A stretch of DNA of 64,000 nt. Source: an uncultured Nioella sp. (GTDB lineage Bacteria; Pseudomonadota; Alphaproteobacteria; Rhodobacterales; Rhodobacteraceae). This document shows positions 52,532 through 61,470 of the stretch, one piece after another. The stretch spans positions 372,001 through 436,000 of the forward strand of contig CANLZL010000001.1 of the NCBI GenBank assembly GCA_947495575.1. Reading direction: 5' to 3'. The notes beneath the pieces are model-generated. The model was not told the origin of the DNA. It ran no database searches and worked only from the letters and a program-made list of their open reading frames with translations. The position numbers and the translations under genes were made by a program. Position 1 is the stretch's first letter; every line of letters starts with the position of its first letter.

Positions 52532-54040
52532 ATGAAAAACGAAAACCTTCTGGAAATGAAGTCGATCTCGAAAAGCTTTTTCGAGACCAAGGCCCTCAAC
52601 AATGTTGATTTTGCCTGCCACGCGGGTGAGGTTCACGCGCTTGTTGGCCTGAACGGTGCTGGCAAATCCACGCTGACAAAAGTGTTGGGCGGCGTCATCC
52701 AGCGAGATGAGGGCGAGATCCTGTTAAATGGGTCGCCTGTGGCCATCTCTCGGCCGTCAGACGCCAACGATATCGGCATTGCCACGATCCACCAGGAATA
52801 TTCGACCATCAACGAACTGACCGTCGCGGCCAATATCTTTCTTGGGCGTGAGCTGACTATTGGCAAAACACCCTTTCTCGACAAGCGTCGCATGGCGGCG
52901 GAAGTGCGCGAATTGCTGAAACGGTTCGGGCTTGAGATTGATCCGCGGGAAACAGTGGGCAATCTCAATTCCGGCGAAAAGCAGATTGTGGAAATTCTGC
53001 GCGCATTGGCAACCAAAAGCTGGCTCATCGTTATGGATGAACCAACTTCTGCTCTGTCCGAAGAGGATAAGCAAAAGCTGTTTGAGTTCATCCGACGGAT
53101 GCAGGATGAGGGTATCTCGATCATCTATATTTCGCACCACATGCCCGAGATCTTCGGGATTGCGGATCGCGTTACAGTGATGCGGGACGGCAAGATAGTT
53201 CTGTCAGAAAAAACGGGTGAAACCAGCGAAGATGCCGTGATCCGCGAGATGACCGGCGAGGACCTTGACGATTTCATCAAGCCCGAAAAAACGGTCTCTT
53301 CCGACAAGGTGCTGGAGGTGAAGGACTTGAATAAGCCTGGCCAGTTCCGGGACATCAATTTCACTGTCGCACGGGGCGAAATCGTGGTGATGACGGGCCT
53401 GCGGGGTTGCGGCGCACCAGAGATTGCGAAGTCGATCTTTGGCCTTGAGAAAGACTATGCAGGTGAAATTACCTACCGCGGTCAGAAGCTTGCCAAAGGG
53501 CAGGGGCCCGCATGGTCCGTGCGCCATGGAATGGGGTTTGTATCGGAAAACCGCGATAAAAACGGCATCCTTGCACCGCTTTCCGTGGCGGATAATATTT
53601 CCCTGCCATTCCTTTATAAGAATACCAAACTTGGTGTGATTGACGGGGGCGCAGTCAACGGAATTGTCGACAAGGCCATTCGCGACACAGGCACAAAAAC
53701 CCATTCCTCTGCGACCGAAATCCGGTTTCTGTCGGGCGGCAACAAACAGAAAGTCTGTTTCAGCCGTTGGCTGGATGAAAACCTTGAACTTTTGATCCTT
53801 TTGGAGCCCACCCGTGGCATTGACGTGCATGCGAAGGCCGATATCTACCGGATCATTGAGGATCTGGCGGTGCGCGGGGTTGGTATTCTGGTTCTGTCCT
53901 ATGAGGTCGATGAAGTACTGCTTTTGGCCGACCGGGTACTGACGCTCTACCAGGGCGACGTCGTTTCGGAATATGGCCAGTCGAATATGGAAAAGGAAAT
54001 GCTGCTGGCCGACATGGCTGGCGTCCAGAAATCTGCATGA
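52532..54040 (+). CDS. Sugar ABC importer ATPase with two nucleotide-binding domains (RbsA/MglA type)
   Basis: This is a fused ATPase of 502 aa. Domain 1 (~1-240) has Walker A GLNGAGKST, ATIHQEYSTINELTV, the signature LNSGEKQ and Walker B WLIVMDEPTSALSEED. Domain 2 (~255-500) has the degenerate Walker A region GLRGCGAPEIAKS, FVSENRDKNGIL, FLSGGNKQKVCFSRWL and the ILLEPTRGIDVHAK Walker B. A degenerate second P-loop is usual in this family. AGGAGGG precedes the ATG. The stop codon lies inside a perfect hairpin (54035-54056). Confidence 0.93.
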   Translation: MKNENLLEMKSISKSFFETKALNNVDFACHAGEVHALVGLNGAGKSTLTKVLGGVIQRDEGEILLNGSPVAISRPSDANDIGIATIHQEYSTINELTVAANIFLGRELTIGKTPFLDKRRMAAEVRELLKRFGLEIDPRETVGNLNSGEKQIVEILRALATKSWLIVMDEPTSALSEEDKQKLFEFIRRMQDEGISIIYISHHMPEIFGIADRVTVMRDGKIVLSEKTGETSEDAVIREMTGEDLDDFIKPEKTVSSDKVLEVKDLNKPGQFRDINFTVARGEIVVMTGLRGCGAPEIAKSIFGLEKDYAGEITYRGQKLAKGQGPAWSVRHGMGFVSENRDKNGILAPLSVADNISLPFLYKNTKLGVIDGGAVNGIVDKAIRDTGTKTHSSATEIRFLSGGNKQKVCFSRWLDENLELLILLEPTRGIDVHAKADIYRIIEDLAVRGVGILVLSYEVDEVLLLADRVLTLYQGDVVSEYGQSNMEKEMLLADMAGVQKSA

Positions 54041-54056
54041 GCGTTCGCGCTCATGC
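54035..54056 (+). terminator. Perfect TTCG hairpin overlapping the ATPase stop codon
   Basis: GCATGAGCG (54035-54043) and CGCTCATGC (54048-54056) form a perfect 9-bp stem with a TTCG tetraloop. The ATPase TGA (54038-54040) is inside the left arm. No U tract follows, so it looks like an mRNA 3'-end stabiliser or processing site before the aldehyde dehydrogenase gene. Confidence 0.62.
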
Positions 54057-54079
54057 CCCAAAAATCCAAAGAGAGTGAC

Positions 54080-55516
54080 ATGACCTTCTACAAAGCTTTC
54101 ATCGACAACGAATTTATCGAGTCCTCGAACGGTGAGCGGCTGCAGGTTGAAAACCCGGCAACGGGCGAGATTTGGGCAGAAGTGCCCGCCTGTACCCCGG
54201 CGGATGTAGATCGCGCCATCGAAAGCTCTCAGGTCGCGCAGAAGAAATGGCAGATGTTGCCAGCCTTTGAGCGTGCCAAACACATCTATGCGATTGCCGA
54301 AGGCGTGGAGGCCAACCGGGCCGAATTCGAAGAGCTGTTGGTTAAGGAACAGGGGAAAACCCTGGCCGAGGCGGCTGGTGAAGTCACGGATACCATCCGT
54401 TACATGACATACGCGGCTGAGGCTGCGCGGCGTATTCAGGGGGATATATTCCCCTCAGATAATCCGAATGAACAGCTCTTCATTTACAAAGTGCCATACG
54501 GTGTCACGCTAGGCCTTTGCGCCTACAACTACCCGCTGGCGCTGATTGGTCGAAAGGTCGGTCCGGCGCTGGTAACGGGCAATACCATGATCCTGAAGCC
54601 GCATGAAGCGACGCCGGTCACGGCCTCTGTTTTTTGTCGGGTCGTACAAGAGGCAGGCGTACCAGAAGGTGTGATCAACATGGTCTCGGGGACGGGTGCC
54701 GAAGTGGGCGCACCGCTGGTCGAAAGCCCGGTTGTCCGCCTGATTACTCTGACGGGGTCTATTCGCGCCGGTCAGGCCATCATGGCGGCCTCTGCCAAGA
54801 ATGTAACTGCGCTGTCTTTGGAGCTGGGCGGTAAGGCCCCGTTTATTGTTCTGAAGGACGCCGATATCGACAAGGCCGTTGAGGCAGCCGTCATCGCCCG
54901 CTACGCCAATGCTGGTCAGGTTTGCATTTGCAATGAGACCGTGATTGTCGAAGAGGCCGTAGCCGACGAGTTCACCGACAAGCTGCTTGCGCGGGTTGCT
55001 GAAGTCAAACCGGGCGATCCGATGGTCAATGGTGGTATGGGTCCAGTCACGACTGCTGATGCGCTGTCGCGGATCGAGAAGATCGTGGCAGACTCCATTG
55101 CAGATGGCGCCGAACTGGCTATGGGCGGCGGTCGTCCCCAAGGCGCGGCGTTTGAGGGCGGCAACTGGATGGAACCTACGGTTTTGCTCAATGCCACACC
55201 GGACACTACCGCCGTTAGAGAAGAAATCTTTGGCCCAGTGCTGCCGGTCATGCGTGTGAGCGATTACGAAGAGGCGCTTGCCATCACCAATGCGCGTCCC
55301 GATGGGCTGTCGGCCTATCTTTGGACGCAAAACCCCTCGGTCTACATGGATGCAATTCACCGGATGGAAACGGGCACGATCTTCCTCAATTCCGGCATCA
55401 CCGGACTGATCCAGGGCTACCATAATGGCCACAAACTTTCCGGTCTCGGGGGTGAAGACGGCATTTATGGCATCGAAGGCTATCTGCAAAAGCGGACCGT
55501 CTACATGAAATACTGA
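54080..55516 (+). CDS. NAD-dependent aldehyde dehydrogenase, lactaldehyde/glycolaldehyde (AldA)-like
   Basis: This aldehyde dehydrogenase of 478 aa shows [41 protein letters not shown], the [10 protein letters not shown] and [13 protein letters not shown] (active-site Glu) segments, and the catalytic cysteine in [19 protein letters not shown]-like wording is closer to AldA than to succinate-semialdehyde dehydrogenases. ATG 54080 starts the family alignment; the track start 9 codons earlier lies in the hairpin region. As the last gene of the sugar-acid operon it probably oxidises a short aldehyde made by the aldolase step to an acid. A terminator follows. Confidence 0.85.
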   Translation: MTFYKAFIDNEFIESSNGERLQVENPATGEIWAEVPACTPADVDRAIESSQVAQKKWQMLPAFERAKHIYAIAEGVEANRAEFEELLVKEQGKTLAEAAGEVTDTIRYMTYAAEAARRIQGDIFPSDNPNEQLFIYKVPYGVTLGLCAYNYPLALIGRKVGPALVTGNTMILKPHEATPVTASVFCRVVQEAGVPEGVINMVSGTGAEVGAPLVESPVVRLITLTGSIRAGQAIMAASAKNVTALSLELGGKAPFIVLKDADIDKAVEAAVIARYANAGQVCICNETVIVEEAVADEFTDKLLARVAEVKPGDPMVNGGMGPVTTADALSRIEKIVADSIADGAELAMGGGRPQGAAFEGGNWMEPTVLLNATPDTTAVREEIFGPVLPVMRVSDYEEALAITNARPDGLSAYLWTQNPSVYMDAIHRMETGTIFLNSGITGLIQGYHNGHKLSGLGGEDGIYGIEGYLQKRTVYMKY

Positions 55517-55517
55517 G

Positions 55518-55551
55518 GCCAGAGCCCCGTTCGCGCCGGGGCTTGGCTTTT
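55518..55551 (+). terminator. Rho-independent terminator after the aldehyde dehydrogenase gene
   Basis: GCCA-g-AGCCCCG (55518-55529) pairs with CGGGGCT-TGGC (55537-55547), followed by TTTT to 55551. The loop contains GTTCGCG, as in other hairpins of the operon. It ends the sugar-acid operon, so the following GMC gene is probably a separate unit. Confidence 0.82.
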
Positions 55552-55623
55552 CACCAAAACTTCACCGCCCCGCAATCGGAGCGGCAGGGAACCTATTGGC
55601 GAGTGGAGGCGCCGGGGGAAGAC

Positions 55624-57246
55624 ATGGAAACATTCGATCATATCGTAATTGGAGGCGGCTCTGCGGGCAGTGTCGCAACCTCGCGTCTTGTGGAAGGCGG
55701 CAACAAAGTTTTGCTGCTGGAAGCGGGCCATCACCACCGCCATCCGCTCTTGGATATGCCTCCAGGCGTGTTCAAGCTGCTGAAAAACGGCTCAAAGTTC
55801 TTCAAAACGCATCAATCGGTGCCGCAGGAACATCTTGATGGCCGCCGGGCCGAGATCCCGCAGGGCAATGTCCTTGGCGGCGGTTCGACCGTGAATGGGC
55901 AGGCCTATGTGCGTGGCCGGCCGGATGACTACAATGAATGGCAGGAGATCCTGCGCGGCAATAACGACACCATCCCATGGGATTGGGAGGCGGTGTTGCC
56001 GCATTTCAAACGGCTGGAATGCAACCAGAAATTCAACAATGAGCTGCACGGAACAGATGGAAAGCTAATCGTCTCTGACCCCGGTTACGTCGATGATATG
56101 GCACGTTGGTTCGTGCAGGCTTTGCAGGCCCAGGGCGTTCCCTACAACCCGGATTTCAACGGGCATGAGCAAACTGGAGTTGGCTATTTTCAGTTCACTT
56201 ACAACAAAGGGCAACGGGTTTCGGCGGCTTATGCCTTCCTTGATCCGCTGAAAAACAATCCCAAGCTAACCATTCGTTTGCAATCGCCGGTCCAGAAAAT
56301 CCTGATCGACAAGGGCCGCGCTTATGGCGTGATCTACAAGGACAAATCGGGCGCGTTGCATGAGGTGCGGACAGACGGTGAGATCATCCTGTCACCAGGT
56401 GCGTTCATCACGCCCAAAGTGCTGATGCATTCGGGTCTGGGTCCGGCCGATCACCTGAGAGAGCACGGCATCGATGTGGTCGAAGATATCGCAGGCGTCG
56501 GTCAAAACCTGAACGATCACCCAGATGTCTCGGTTGTGGCGCGCTGTAACGGCCCCTATGGTTATTACGGGCAGGATCGCGGGCTGAAGATGCTTAAGAA
56601 CGGCATTGAGTTCAAACTCTTTGGTCGTGGCAGGATCACCTCAACTGGGCTGGAGGCCGCGGTGTTCGTGAACCCTACCAATCCAGACGAACCCGCCACA
56701 CATGAGGCTTATTGCATCCCGATCATCTATCTTGATGACGAAAAGCTGGCCCAGGTCGGCGGCGACGGCTACGGCGTATCGATCCAGATCGTGCTTCTGA
56801 AGCCGCATTCGCGTGGGGAAGTTCGCCTTGCTTCTGGCAATCCCGATGACATGCCGCTGGTTTCGCCAAACTTCCTCAAAGATGAACGCGACATGGAAGA
56901 GATGGTCAAGGGCCTGCGCTACTTCCGGGACACGATGGAAACACGGCCCATGGCCGATAAGATTGAAAAGATCCTCGCACCAGACCCGATGGATTTCTCG
57001 GACGAAGCGCTGCGCGCGCATTGCCGTAAGATGGTGAAAACCAACTTCCACCCGGTTGGCACGGCCAAGATGGGCGCCGATAGCGACAATATGGCGGTGC
57101 TGGATTCCCGGATGCGGGTACGCGGTGTCGAAGGGTTGCGTGTCTGCGATATGTCCGCAGTGCCTGAGATCCCCGCAGGCAACACCAACGCGCCTGCAAT
57201 GATGCTGGGCGACCGGTGTGCCGATCTGGTGACGGGCAACCTCTGA
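55624..57246 (+). CDS. GMC-family FAD alcohol/choline dehydrogenase-like oxidoreductase
   Basis: This flavin dehydrogenase of 540 aa is predicted. The FAD fold is HIVIGGGSAGSVATSRLVEGG; GMC signature 1 is QGNVLGGGSTVNGQAYVRGRP, signature 2 is SPGAFITPKVLMHSGLGPADHL, and the C-terminal active site reads NFHPVGTAKMGADS and PAGNTNAPAMMLGDRCADL. ATG 55624 (METFDH) is preferred because the track start at 55543 falls in the terminator. It is related to but clearly different from the enzyme at 22883. The substrate is unknown. It lies between the sugar-acid operon and the CoA-transferase gene, with terminators on both sides. Confidence 0.86.
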   Translation: METFDHIVIGGGSAGSVATSRLVEGGNKVLLLEAGHHHRHPLLDMPPGVFKLLKNGSKFFKTHQSVPQEHLDGRRAEIPQGNVLGGGSTVNGQAYVRGRPDDYNEWQEILRGNNDTIPWDWEAVLPHFKRLECNQKFNNELHGTDGKLIVSDPGYVDDMARWFVQALQAQGVPYNPDFNGHEQTGVGYFQFTYNKGQRVSAAYAFLDPLKNNPKLTIRLQSPVQKILIDKGRAYGVIYKDKSGALHEVRTDGEIILSPGAFITPKVLMHSGLGPADHLREHGIDVVEDIAGVGQNLNDHPDVSVVARCNGPYGYYGQDRGLKMLKNGIEFKLFGRGRITSTGLEAAVFVNPTNPDEPATHEAYCIPIIYLDDEKLAQVGGDGYGVSIQIVLLKPHSRGEVRLASGNPDDMPLVSPNFLKDERDMEEMVKGLRYFRDTMETRPMADKIEKILAPDPMDFSDEALRAHCRKMVKTNFHPVGTAKMGADSDNMAVLDSRMRVRGVEGLRVCDMSAVPEIPAGNTNAPAMMLGDRCADLVTGNL

Positions 57247-57261
57247 CTCATCTGCGAATCA

Positions 57262-57300
57262 AAAAAAGGGGGCGGGCCATTTGGCCCGCCCCCTTTGTTT
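57262..57300. terminator. Strong bidirectional Rho-independent terminator
   Basis: GGGGGCGGGCC (57268-57278) and GGCCCGCCCCC (57283-57293) form a perfect 11-bp stem with an ATTT loop. A run of A precedes it and TTTGTTT follows, so it can stop transcription from the GMC gene and from the convergent CoA-transferase gene. Confidence 0.92.
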
Positions 57301-57314
57301 CGCTTGATCCATTG

Positions 57315-58469
57315 TCAGCTGCCCGCCAACTCTGCCCTGATCGCGTGACTATGCGCACCAAGCGCGGGCCCCGGACGGGTAGAGCCCATGCGCGCGCCGT
57401 TCAGGCGCATCGGAATTCGCGCCGTTTTCATTGTCCCGCCTTCATCGAGGGCAATCTCTTGCACCATGTCGATGATCTGACCCTGCTCACTGGCCAAAAG
57501 CGCCTCCCAATCCATCACTTCGGCGCACCAGATATCCGCGGGTTGCAGGATATCCAGCCAATATTGAGTGCTCTTGCCGATCAGACGTGCGCCAAGGGTG
57601 GCCTTCATTTCATCCCGGTTCAGCGTCACGTCATTTGCGCTTTGGTCGATTTCTTTTAGCGCCGGGCAACCGATCAGGTCGGCCAAACGATCCATTGGTG
57701 TCATTGCGATGGCCAGATACCCGTCTGCCGTCTCGTACACGCCATAGGGCGCAGGGGCATAAGCATTGGCGTTGCTTTGGGACGACCGGCGCGGCAATTG
57801 TCCTTTGTTCATATACATGGCCAGTTGTTCAAATTGCAGGTCCAGAAGCGTGTCCAGCAGGTTGGTTTCGATCAACGCACCTTTCCCTGAACGCGCACGC
57901 CCGACCAGCGCTGCCAGAATGCCTTGCGCTGCGGTCACACCGGTCGAGACATCGGCCAGCGCCAAACCGGTCGGCGTTGGTGCGTCGCCCTCGTTTCCAG
58001 ACAGCCACATGATGCCAGAGCGCGCCTGCGCCAGCAGGTCCTGACCGGGCAGGCCAACCCAGGGCCCTTCGGCCCCGTATCCTGAAATGGCCGCGTAAAC
58101 GAGGCCGGGGTTGCGCTTTTTCATCTCGTCATAGCCAAAGCCCAATCGCTCGGCGACGCCGGGCCGGTAATTCTGGATCAGCACATCTGCCTTGTCGATC
58201 AGTTTGAACAACACGGCGCGGTCGGTCTCATCCTTGAGGTTCAGTGCAATGCTTTCTTTGCCGCGGTTGATGATGTGGAACAAAAGCGAGTCAATTTCAT
58301 CATCTTCTTTGTAAAGCCCGCGCGACGGGTCGCCGCCATCGGGCCGCTCGACCTTTATGACGCGCGCGCCAAGGTCTTGCAGGCGGAGCGCTGCAAACGG
58401 TCCGGCAAGGAAAAGGCTCATATCAAGAACCAAAAGGCCCGCGAGGGGCAGGTCGGGTGAATCAGTCAT
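57315..58469 (-). CDS. CaiB/BaiF family (class III) CoA-transferase
   Basis: This CoA-transferase of 384 aa is predicted to move CoA between carboxylic acids through an enzyme-bound anhydride. Family segments are LAGLLVLDMSLFLAGPFAALRLQDLGARVIKVERP, SIALNLKDETDRAVL, ADVLIQNYRPGVAERLGFGYDE, YAAISGYGAEGPW and GQDLLAQARSG followed by the Asp-containing ALADVSTG. ATG 58469 (MTDSPD) is preferred to the track start 49 codons upstream, which covers the divergent promoter. It is divergent from an enoyl-CoA hydratase gene, so the two may activate and hydrate an unsaturated or hydroxylated acid. Confidence 0.88.
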   Translation of the reverse strand: MTDSPDLPLAGLLVLDMSLFLAGPFAALRLQDLGARVIKVERPDGGDPSRGLYKEDDEIDSLLFHIINRGKESIALNLKDETDRAVLFKLIDKADVLIQNYRPGVAERLGFGYDEMKKRNPGLVYAAISGYGAEGPWVGLPGQDLLAQARSGIMWLSGNEGDAPTPTGLALADVSTGVTAAQGILAALVGRARSGKGALIETNLLDTLLDLQFEQLAMYMNKGQLPRRSSQSNANAYAPAPYGVYETADGYLAIAMTPMDRLADLIGCPALKEIDQSANDVTLNRDEMKATLGARLIGKSTQYWLDILQPADIWCAEVMDWEALLASEQGQIIDMVQEIALDEGGTMKTARIPMRLNGARMGSTRPGPALGAHSHAIRAELAGS

Positions 58470-58485
58470 CAGGCACCTAGGGTTG

Positions 58486-58509
58486 TCGGAATTTTCTGGA
58501 TTATTCCGA
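58486..58509. promoter_or_regulatory. Inverted repeat in the CoA-transferase/hydratase divergent promoter
   Basis: TCGGAAT (58486-58492) and ATTCCGA (58503-58509) form a perfect 7-bp inverted repeat with a 10-bp spacer in the 145-bp divergent gap. AT-rich sequence (TATAAAA, AATATAAAATA) follows. It is a candidate site for the IclR regulator encoded just downstream of the hydratase gene. Confidence 0.5.
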
Positions 58510-58614
58510 ATATAAAAGCTATTTGCAAATATAAAATACACAAACACAGCCTGCGCCACACAATCTAATAAAAGAATGGGTGCGGGCAGCCGGATGATAG
58601 AAAGGGATAATGCC

Positions 58615-59361
58615 ATGGATGGCGAGATTCACCTAACCGTTGCAAATCACGTGGCCGAAATCCTGTTGGATCGTCCTGCCAAGCATAACGCTCTGACGCC
58701 GGAAATGTATGAAGGTGTGACGCGTGCAGCCGCGGAGGTTAACGCGCGCGATGACGTTAATGTGGTAATTATCCATGGTGCAGGTGAGCGCGCCTTTTGC
58801 GCAGGCTCGGATATCAAGGCGTTGGACGGCTATGAGGATTTCTGGGCATGGCGCAATCGCTCCACCGACTATATCCACGCTATTCGCGCGATCCGCAAAC
58901 CTGTGATTTCGGCCGTTAAGGGCTGGGCACTTGGCGGCGGATTAGAGATCGCATTGGCCTCGGACTTGCGTGTGGTTTCAGAAACCGCCGTATTCTCTGC
59001 TCCGGAAGTAACGCTAGGCTGGACCGGCGCTGGCGGGGCAGCTCAGCACCTCACCCGCGGCGCGGGCTATGGCAAAGCATTGAAATACTTGCTGACCGGT
59101 GACCGCTTTGACGCCAAGACCGCGGATGACATGGGGTTGGTGGAATGGTTGGTCCCCGCGGGAGAGGAACTTGACAAGGCGCGTGAGGTTGCGTCACGTA
59201 TCGCGGGCTTTGCGCCTGTGGCGACCCAATCGGTCAAAGCAGCGGTGCGCGCGGCAATGAACATGCCCGTCGATCTGGGCCTTCAGGCAGAAAATGAGCT
59301 GATGTCGCTCTGCTTTGCCAAGAATGAGGCGCAGAAACGGGCGAAGGATCAAACCGGCTAA
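58615..59361 (+). CDS. Enoyl-CoA hydratase/isomerase family protein (crotonase fold)
   Basis: This crotonase-fold enzyme of 248 aa has VAEILLDRPAKHNALTPEMYEGV at the N-terminus and the two oxyanion-hole segments GERAFCAGSDIKAL and VKGWALGGGLEIALASDLRV. The family's SAPEVTLGWTGAGGAAQHLTR and the TGDRFDAKTADDMGLVEWLV helix follow. The hydratase glutamates are not in standard positions: one is seen in APEVTLG, while the first region reads GGLEIAL. ATG 58615 follows AAAGGGA. It acts on an acyl-CoA that the divergent CoA-transferase probably makes; the natural acid is unknown. Confidence 0.87.
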   Translation: MDGEIHLTVANHVAEILLDRPAKHNALTPEMYEGVTRAAAEVNARDDVNVVIIHGAGERAFCAGSDIKALDGYEDFWAWRNRSTDYIHAIRAIRKPVISAVKGWALGGGLEIALASDLRVVSETAVFSAPEVTLGWTGAGGAAQHLTRGAGYGKALKYLLTGDRFDAKTADDMGLVEWLVPAGEELDKAREVASRIAGFAPVATQSVKAAVRAAMNMPVDLGLQAENELMSLCFAKNEAQKRAKDQTG

Positions 59362-59386
59362 AGCCGCCTTTTGCAAAAGGATCGTC

Positions 59387-60184
59387 ATGCCTGACACATC
59401 GGATCAATCTGGCACCCAGCCCCGTTCGAAAAAGAACAAATCCGATGTGCCCTCGGTCGAGAAAGCGCTGGATATCATCGAGCTGCTGACGGATGCCCCT
59501 CATGGCATGACGATGAATGAAATAACCCAGGCGCTGGATCGCACCATGGGTGAAATTTATCGGATTACGGTTTACCTGGTGAATCGCGGCTACCTACACC
59601 GCGACAGTGCAGGAGACCGGTATTCGCTGACGTTGAAGTTGTTCGAGTTGTCGCACCGTTTTGACCCAACCGCGCAGCTTTTGCAGAAATCCTTGCCAGT
59701 AATGGAGCGCATATCGGCAACGACCGAGCAATCCTGCCACTTGTCAACGCTGACCGGCAGTTCCGTTTTGGTGCTGGCCTCGGTTCCCAGTCCGCGTCCG
59801 GCCGGGTATTCGGTTCGGACCGGAGCGATGTTCCCGTTCCTTCACACCAGTTCCGGCTCCGTTATCATGGCATATCAGCCGGATGTCGCTGCCGAGGCGT
59901 TGCTTTCGGGCCTGCCCAAGGCGGAACAGGCAGGCGTACGCCAAAGGTTGGAGGAAATCCGCGGCAACGGGTTTGAGACTTCCCCCAGTACGCTGGTGCA
60001 GGGCGTTACTTCAATCAGTGCCCCGGTGTTTTCACGCGACGGGATCGTTGCGGCTTTAACCTCTGGCGTGATCCAACAGGCGGATGACGCACTTGGCCTG
60101 GCCGAGATGAAGGACGCAGTTGTAGAAGGTGCGAAAGAAATTAGCGCATTGCTGGGTGGGGCCGTCTATCTGCTTGAAACCTGA
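59387..60184 (+). CDS. IclR-family regulator of the CoA-transferase/hydratase unit
   Basis: This is a predicted regulator of 265 aa. The winged helix is at ~20-85 (SVEKALDIIELLTDAPHGMTMNEI and LDRTMGEIYRITVYLVNRGYL). The effector domain has YSLTLKLFELSHR, SCHLSTLTGSSVLVLASVPSP and FPFLHTSSGSVIMAY. ATG 59387 lies 7 bp after AAGG and 25 bp after the hydratase stop, so the two genes form a unit. It is convergent with kynU, 7 bp apart. Confidence 0.88.
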   Translation: MPDTSDQSGTQPRSKKNKSDVPSVEKALDIIELLTDAPHGMTMNEITQALDRTMGEIYRITVYLVNRGYLHRDSAGDRYSLTLKLFELSHRFDPTAQLLQKSLPVMERISATTEQSCHLSTLTGSSVLVLASVPSPRPAGYSVRTGAMFPFLHTSSGSVIMAYQPDVAAEALLSGLPKAEQAGVRQRLEEIRGNGFETSPSTLVQGVTSISAPVFSRDGIVAALTSGVIQQADDALGLAEMKDAVVEGAKEISALLGGAVYLLET

Positions 60185-60191
60185 AACAGAA

Positions 60192-61385
60192 CTAGGTTAC
60201 CCGCGCTCTTACCGCGAATTGCGGTTCACGCCAGCGTTCGGTGCCCATAATTTCAGACAGAATATCAACGGCCTGTAAGATATCGTCGTCAGCCAGATAA
60301 AGCGGTGTGATCCCGAAGCGCATGATATCCGGCGTGCGATAGTCGCCAATGACCCCCTCGGCGATCAAGGCCTGCATGACTTCATAGCCATGTTCAAAGG
60401 CAAAACAGACCTGACTGCCACGCAGGGCGGGATCGGCGGGTGAGGCGAGGTTCAACTGCGGACATCTGGCCGCAACCTCTTTTAAGAAAAGCTCTGACAG
60501 GCGAACCGAGGACGCACGCAACTCCTGCATATCGATATCCGCCCAAATCTTCAGCGCTTCTTCCAATATGGCCAGTTGGATAATGGCGGGTGTTCCGATG
60601 CGCAGGCGTTCGATTGACGCCGCCGGGTGATAGGTTGGTTCCATGGCAAAAGGTGCGGCGTGACCGAGCCATCCTGCCAAAGCGGGTTGGATCGTTTCGA
60701 TCAGGTCAGGTCGGGCATAGATGAAACCGGGTGATCCGGGTCCACCATTGAGGAATTTGTATGTGCAACCCACGGCCAGATCGGCCGTACAACCGGCCAG
60801 ATCAACCGGCACCGCGCCGGTGGAATGGGCCAGATCCCAGATCATGACTGCGCCTGCCGCATGTGCCTTGGCCGTGACCCTTGCCATATCGAACATGGCT
60901 CCGGTCCGGTAGTTCACATGTGTGAGCAAGACCGCCGCCACTTCCTCTGTGATCGCGCCGGGAATGTCTTCAGGCGGCACTGTCCGCAATTCATATCCCT
61001 TGCCCAATAGGCGGATTAGTCCATCGGCCATATAAAGATCGGATGGGAAGTTGGTGGTGTCTGACAGAATTACGCGGCGTTCTGGCCTAAGGCCGACCGC
61101 GATCGTAAGGGACTGAAATACTTTGATCGACAGCGTATCGCCGGTCACAACACTGCCATGTGGAGCGCCAATCAATGGTGCGATCTGGTTGCCGACCTTT
61201 TCCGGCATCGCCATCCAATCCGCGCTGTTCCATGCCCGGATCAGCTCATTTCCCCATTCGTCGCGCATCACGCTTTCAGCGCGGGCAATGGCGGTATTTG
61301 GCAATGGGCCAAGCGAGTTGCCATCGAGGTAGATCACGCCCTCGGGCAGGTGAAACAGATCTTTTCGGGGCAGGGACAGAGGCAT
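60192..61385 (-). CDS. kynU: Kynureninase KynU
   Basis: KynU is a PLP enzyme that cleaves kynurenine to anthranilate and alanine. The 397-aa product has the family start VIYLDGNSLGPLP, HGSVVTGDTLSIKVFQSL, NFPSDLYMADGL, the cofactor Asp in VMIWDLAHSTGAVPVDLAG, the PLP lysine in GCTYKFLNGGPGSPGF and the C-terminal SQVCFAFEHGYEVMQALI and IMRFGITPLYL. No kynA, kynB or regulator is next to it. It lies 85 bp after the inositol aldolase gene on the same strand, so it may be read through from iol genes or have its own promoter. A 10-bp palindrome GTAATATTAC (61448-61457) is in that gap. Confidence 0.94.
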   Translation of the reverse strand: MPLSLPRKDLFHLPEGVIYLDGNSLGPLPNTAIARAESVMRDEWGNELIRAWNSADWMAMPEKVGNQIAPLIGAPHGSVVTGDTLSIKVFQSLTIAVGLRPERRVILSDTTNFPSDLYMADGLIRLLGKGYELRTVPPEDIPGAITEEVAAVLLTHVNYRTGAMFDMARVTAKAHAAGAVMIWDLAHSTGAVPVDLAGCTADLAVGCTYKFLNGGPGSPGFIYARPDLIETIQPALAGWLGHAAPFAMEPTYHPAASIERLRIGTPAIIQLAILEEALKIWADIDMQELRASSVRLSELFLKEVAARCPQLNLASPADPALRGSQVCFAFEHGYEVMQALIAEGVIGDYRTPDIMRFGITPLYLADDDILQAVDILSEIMGTERWREPQFAVRARVT

Positions 61386-61470
61386 GGGATTTCCGGCGGG
61401 GTTAGGTCACATCGTCGGAAACTAGGCTGCAACAGGTCGATGGGCTAGTAATATTACACTCACCATGACC

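Noticed and set aside
53204-54283. 359-aa minus-strand ORF opposite the double ATPase
   Set aside because: Antisense to an ATPase with intact Walker motifs; no independent support.
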